Source of the DNA: Peptococcaceae bacterium
GTDB taxonomy: Bacteria; Bacillota; Peptococcia; DRI-13; PHAD01
DNA length: 64,000 nt
Direction of reading: 5' to 3'
Assembly: GCA_024655825.1 (NCBI GenBank)
Contig: JANLFJ010000002.1
Location: 105,346-169,345 of the forward strand
This document shows, piece by piece, positions 60,999-64,000 of the stretch. A program made the translations under genes and the position numbers. Numbering within the stretch: the first letter of the stretch is position 1; the number at the start of each line of letters is the position of its first letter. The notes beneath the pieces were generated by a model. It saw only the letters and a program-made list of their open reading frames with translations, did not search any database and had not been told where the DNA came from.

Positions 60999-62177
60999 TT
61001 ATCGGCGGGGAGAAAATTTAATAACGATTTCCACAATTTCCGGCCGGTTGCCGGTGCGGATAGGCGGTCCCCAGGTGCCGAAGCCGGAGGAGACGATCAA
61101 CTGCAGGTTCCCCTTGCGCAGGTAACCCCAATCGGTTTCATAGATCCTCCGGGTAATGAAGCCGTTGGGAAAAAGCTGTCCACGGTGAGTATGGCCGGAA
61201 AGCTGCAGGTCGACTCCCTGGGCAGCCGCCTCGTCAAGCTGGCGCGGCTGGTGATTGAGGAGGATTACGGGAAGCCTGCGGTCCACTCCTTCCATTATTT
61301 CCGCCAGTTCCTTCGGTTTTGAGCCGGACGCAAAATGGGCACGCGAAACCTCATCACGGCCTACGATATAAAAACTGTCAGCCACCTTGACGCACTCGTC
61401 GCGCAAGACCGTGATTCCGGCCTGCTGCAGGTTGTGAACAGCCGCTTCGATATGTCTTCCGATGTACTCATGGTTACCCGGAACGGCAAAAATCCCGTAT
61501 TTCGACCTGAGTTTCTGGAAAGTGGAAGACATGTCCTGCTGGATAAAGGGGCCTACGTCTTCGTCGATGATATCGCCCGGCAGCAGGATAATGTCCGGCT
61601 GTAAGCTGTTGACCGTCTCCACCATTTTGCTTAAACGGCTGTTATGAATGATTTCACCCAGGTGTATGTCGGATACCATGACCGCGCGCAGTTCTTCCAG
61701 CCCCCCGGCCTGCTTGGCAATGTTAAGTTCATAATGCTGGAGGCGGGGATGGCGGGCGTTCCAGGTGCCGTAAACCAGGACGGCAAAAGTGAACGCCAGC
61801 ACGAAAACACCCACGGCCGGAGCAAAACGCGGATTCTCCTGCCAGCCGGCAGGAACAAAATGCAGCCACCCGTTAAGAAACCTTAAAAGATCGAGAATGA
61901 AGATTATCTGCAGCAAGTAAAACATGGCCGCCAGCCAGTAGGAGCCCGCCAGGGTCAGCAGATAGCGGGCGGCATGGGGAAGAACCCCGCTGCCCAGGCG
62001 GGCGATAACGTAAGAGAGAGCCAGCAGCCCAAACAATAGCCAATACGTCGCCTGGCCCAGGCCGGGTATAAACCTGGCCAGGTACTGCCACCCGCGCAGC
62101 CCGATATAATAATTAATCAAGGCGTAAACAAAAAAGAAGAGGGCAATGATCAAATATGCGGCGGTTCTCATATACAT
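60999..62177 (-). CDS. Membrane-anchored metallophosphoesterase (YkuE/YaeI-like)
   Basis: A 392-aa protein. About four membrane segments in residues 1-140 are followed by a calcineurin-like phosphoesterase domain: MVSDIHLG, LLPGDIIDED, VPGNHEY, ILLNHQP and SGHTHRGQLFP supply the two-metal site. Related proteins cut phosphodiester or pyrophosphate bonds, often in lipids, but the substrate here is unknown. Its start is one base from the Lrp gene stop, so the two are probably co-transcribed. Its end comes within a few bases of the mrp promoter. Confidence 0.87.
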   Translation of the reverse strand: MYMRTAAYLIIALFFFVYALINYYIGLRGWQYLARFIPGLGQATYWLLFGLLALSYVIARLGSGVLPHAARYLLTLAGSYWLAAMFYLLQIIFILDLLRFLNGWLHFVPAGWQENPRFAPAVGVFVLAFTFAVLVYGTWNARHPRLQHYELNIAKQAGGLEELRAVMVSDIHLGEIIHNSRLSKMVETVNSLQPDIILLPGDIIDEDVGPFIQQDMSSTFQKLRSKYGIFAVPGNHEYIGRHIEAAVHNLQQAGITVLRDECVKVADSFYIVGRDEVSRAHFASGSKPKELAEIMEGVDRRLPVILLNHQPRQLDEAAAQGVDLQLSGHTHRGQLFPNGFITRRIYETDWGYLRKGNLQLIVSSGFGTWGPPIRTGNRPEIVEIVIKFSPRR

Positions 62178-62178
62178 G

Positions 62179-62613
62179 CTACATTTCTTCCTTTAGAGTA
62201 GAAAGTACGACAATCGTATTGGTTTTGGCTACACCGGCCGTTTTCTTCAGGATCTGCGAAATGTATATCTCCAGCTTTTCCGTGTTCTCCGCGACCACTT
62301 TCAACAGGTAATCGTATTCTCCCGCAATATTGTGGCATTCCAAGATCCAATCGCTTTTGGCCACAGTTTCCCTGAAACCACCGGCGTATTCGGATTTATC
62401 AAGAGAAACCAGGACAAAAGCCAAAAGGTTAAGGTCCAGCTTTTTCCTGTTCAACCGGACAGTGAACTGCCTGATTATTTTTTCTTCTTCCAGCTTGCGA
62501 ATTCTCTCCGCCACCGCCGGGACCGAAAGGAGAACCTTTTTGCTGATTTCCGAACAGGTCATCCTGCCGTTTGCTTTTAAGAGCTGTATAATTTTCAGGT
62601 CGATCTTATCCAT
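62179..62613 (-). CDS. Lrp/AsnC family transcriptional regulator
   Basis: A 144-aa regulator. The N-terminal HTH (LLKANGRMTCSEISKKVLLSVPAVAERIRKLEEEKII) and the C-terminal RAM/ACT-like ligand domain (ECHNIAGEYDYLLKVVAENTEKLEIYI) are clear. It probably senses an amino acid. ATG with GAGGAGAGG upstream. The AT-rich region 62614-62794 holds an inverted repeat (GGGATATT near 62716 and AATATCCC near 62758) that could be its binding site. Confidence 0.92.
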   Translation of the reverse strand: MDKIDLKIIQLLKANGRMTCSEISKKVLLSVPAVAERIRKLEEEKIIRQFTVRLNRKKLDLNLLAFVLVSLDKSEYAGGFRETVAKSDWILECHNIAGEYDYLLKVVAENTEKLEIYISQILKKTAGVAKTNTIVVLSTLKEEM

Positions 62614-62794
62614 ATTGCCCTCTCCTCAACTTCCTTATTTTTTAACGCTATTCTACATAATACCTTTAATATTGTAAATATCTTTGCTTTTACTAAGATA
62701 TTATTTTTCTCAATTGGGATATTTTCTTAATAATATTAAGCATATGGCTGGTGGTCCAATATCCCCAACCATTATGACATTTTAGGACAACAAA

Positions 62795-62820
62795 AAGGTG
62801 CCGACTCCTGTCAACACCTT
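62795..62820 (-). terminator. Intrinsic terminator after the decarboxylase beta-subunit gene
   Basis: On the minus strand AAGGTG and CACCTT pair, with an inner GAC/GTC pair around AGGA, followed by TTTTG. Confidence 0.75.
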
Positions 62821-62839
62821 AAGCGAGTAGTTTTGCCTG

Positions 62840-63997
62840 TCACTTGAACAGGGAAAGCAGGACGCCGGCGGCGACGGCGGAACCGATAACCCCGGCCACG
62901 TTCGGTCCCATGGCATGCATCAACAGGAAATTCCTTGGGTTGTCCTTCTGGCCCACCACCTGGGAAACGCGGGCCGCCATGGGAACAGCCGAAACGCCGG
63001 CTGAACCGATGAGCGGGTTGACCTTGCCCCCCGAAAGGAAATACATCAAGTCGCCCAGGATTACGCCGCCGGCTGTGCCCATGCAGAAGGCCGCCAGCCC
63101 AAGGCAGATGATGGAGATGGTCTGGAAGTTCAGGAAGTTTTCGGCGCTGGCCGTGGCGCCGACCGTGGTGGCCAGGAAGATGGTGACGATGTTGATCAGC
63201 GCGTTCTGGGCCGTGTCGTTCAGACGCTGGACCACGCCCGCTTCCCGGAAGAGGTTGCCCAGCATGAGCATCCCGATCAGGGGCGCGGCGTCCGGCAGCA
63301 GAAGGGTAACGACAATCGTCACGGCGATCGGGAAGACTATTTTTTCCAGCCTGGACACGGGACGCAGCTGCTCCATGACGACCATGCGCATTTTTTTGGT
63401 TGTCAGCAGGCGCATGATCGGCGGCTGGATGATGGGGACAAGGGCCATGTATGAATAGGCTGCGATGGCTATCGCGCCCAGCAGGTGCGGCGCCAGCTTG
63501 GAGGTCAGGTAGATGGCGGTCGGCCCGTCGGCGCCGCCGATGATCCCGATGGAAGCGGCCTCTTTAGGCGTAAACCCCAAAAAGAGGGCGCCGAGGAAGG
63601 TGGTGAATATGCCCAGCTGCGCGGCCGCCCCCAAAAGCAGGGTTTTCGGGTTGGCGATAAGCGGGCCGAAGTCAGTCATGGCCCCCACGCCCATGAAGAT
63701 CAGCGGCGGGTATATTCCCAATTTGACCCCCTGGTACAGGTAGTAAAGCAGCCCGCCGGGATGCACCTTGCCGTCGGCCCCGATCGTCTGCGGGGCCATC
63801 AGGCCGGTGTTGGGCAGGTTGGCCAGGAGCATCCCAAAGGCGATGGGCAAAAGCAGCAGCGGTTCAAATTGTTTGACGATGGCCAAGTACAGGAGTATGA
63901 AGGAAATGAGCATCATCAGAAGCTGCTGCCAGGTGAGCGACAGGAAACCCGTGTTCATGATCAGGTCATGCATGGCTTTTGAGAAATCTATATGCAT
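62840..63997 (-). CDS. oadB: Sodium ion-translocating decarboxylase beta subunit
   Basis: A 385-aa membrane protein of the OadB/MmdB/GcdB family with about nine to eleven membrane segments and the signature [17 protein letters not shown] (about 148-164), whose Asp takes part in Na+ pumping. Further conserved segments are [24 protein letters not shown] and [18 protein letters not shown]. It couples decarboxylation of a biotin-bound carboxyl group (oxaloacetate, methylmalonyl-CoA or glutaconyl-CoA type) to Na+ export. Which substrate depends on the alpha subunit, not in view. ATG at 63997 gives a usual start, but the frame stays open to the window edge. Confidence 0.92.
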   Translation of the reverse strand: MHIDFSKAMHDLIMNTGFLSLTWQQLLMMLISFILLYLAIVKQFEPLLLLPIAFGMLLANLPNTGLMAPQTIGADGKVHPGGLLYYLYQGVKLGIYPPLIFMGVGAMTDFGPLIANPKTLLLGAAAQLGIFTTFLGALFLGFTPKEAASIGIIGGADGPTAIYLTSKLAPHLLGAIAIAAYSYMALVPIIQPPIMRLLTTKKMRMVVMEQLRPVSRLEKIVFPIAVTIVVTLLLPDAAPLIGMLMLGNLFREAGVVQRLNDTAQNALINIVTIFLATTVGATASAENFLNFQTISIICLGLAAFCMGTAGGVILGDLMYFLSGGKVNPLIGSAGVSAVPMAARVSQVVGQKDNPRNFLLMHAMGPNVAGVIGSAVAAGVLLSLFK

Positions 63998-64000
63998 AGC

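Noticed and set aside
62735..62750. A further CATATG (AAGCATATGGCT) as another site of the Fe-S regulon
   Set aside because: The flanks are not palindromic beyond the CATATG core, unlike the three sites near Fe-S genes, and CATATG alone is expected by chance.
1..64000. tRNA, rRNA, CRISPR arrays, insertion sequences, prophage
   Set aside because: No regularly spaced repeats, transposase or integrase motifs, or tRNA-like cloverleafs were recognised on reading through the window; a tool-based scan would be needed to exclude them fully.

Overview
The window (about 50% GC by eye) reads as the chromosome of an anaerobic, probably spore-forming Clostridia-class Firmicute, most like the Peptococcaceae (Pelotomaculum/Desulfotomaculum group). 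The support is a YtaF-type sporulation protein, a TM1266-type [FeFe]-hydrogenase regulator, an [FeFe] hydrogenase with group-B-like motifs, a T-box leader, a NiCo riboswitch, twin ferredoxin-fused MinD ATPases, and a sodium-pump decarboxylase beta subunit. The species assignment is inference; no rRNA gene is present. I saw no tRNA gene, CRISPR array, transposase or prophage.

Layout. 1-2 kb: the 3' end of an ABC-2 permease, convergent with a small operon made of a promoter, a 38-aa RiPP-like peptide gene with a lasso-type leader signature, a hairpin, and a GT2-TPR glycosyltransferase. 2-3.7 kb: an ECF S component, the TM1266 regulator and ytaF. 3.7-8.4 kb: a TetR-controlled RND efflux pair. 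8.5-14 kb: a complete branched-chain amino acid (Liv) ABC transporter operon with a CBS-ACT protein. 14-34.4 kb: one very long minus-strand operon, the most distinctive part of the window. It combines PelF- and PelG-like proteins, a PelA-hydrolase-like protein and a polysaccharide deacetylase with a GAF/degenerate HD-GYP protein (candidate substitute for the c-di-GMP receptor PelD), two coiled-coil proteins (one DivIVA-like), two large GT-C-like membrane proteins, twin ATP-grasp enzymes, a B12-type radical SAM protein, a MurJ/Wzx-like flippase and two GT2-DUF2304 modules. 34.5-44.2 kb: DegV, a MacAB-like exporter, the hydrogenase, a chemoreceptor and an M20 peptidase. 44.2-47.6 kb: a Phe T-box with a duplicated expression platform upstream of aroF-pheA, then a NiCo riboswitch upstream of a CDF metal exporter. 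47.7-48.2 kb: a roughly 500-nt, intricately folded non-coding region that looks like a large structured RNA (OLE-class is one candidate). 48.2-56.5 kb: cheW, an oligopeptide-binding protein, an aminotransferase, two GntR/FCD regulators, a CBS protein and an SsuABC/TauABC-type transporter. 56.5-61 kb: an Fe-S/metallocluster set (two NifX-like proteins, two MinD-ferredoxin ATPases, DUF134, NifU-like, Mrp) whose two outer promoters share a CATATG-centred palindrome. 61-64 kb: a membrane metallophosphoesterase, an Lrp regulator and the decarboxylase beta subunit.

How they fit together. The polysaccharide operon looks like a Gram-positive variant of the Pel system. PelF-like polymerase and PelG-like transporter would act at the membrane, the deacetylase and GH114-like hydrolase would tailor the polymer, and a c-di-GMP-type sensor would be encoded in the same transcript. 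The Fe-S cluster genes and the hydrogenase-related genes fit a fermentative or syntrophic life. Three cis-acting RNA regulators (the T-box, its truncated copy and the NiCo element) plus the large structured RNA make 44-48.2 kb unusually RNA-rich.
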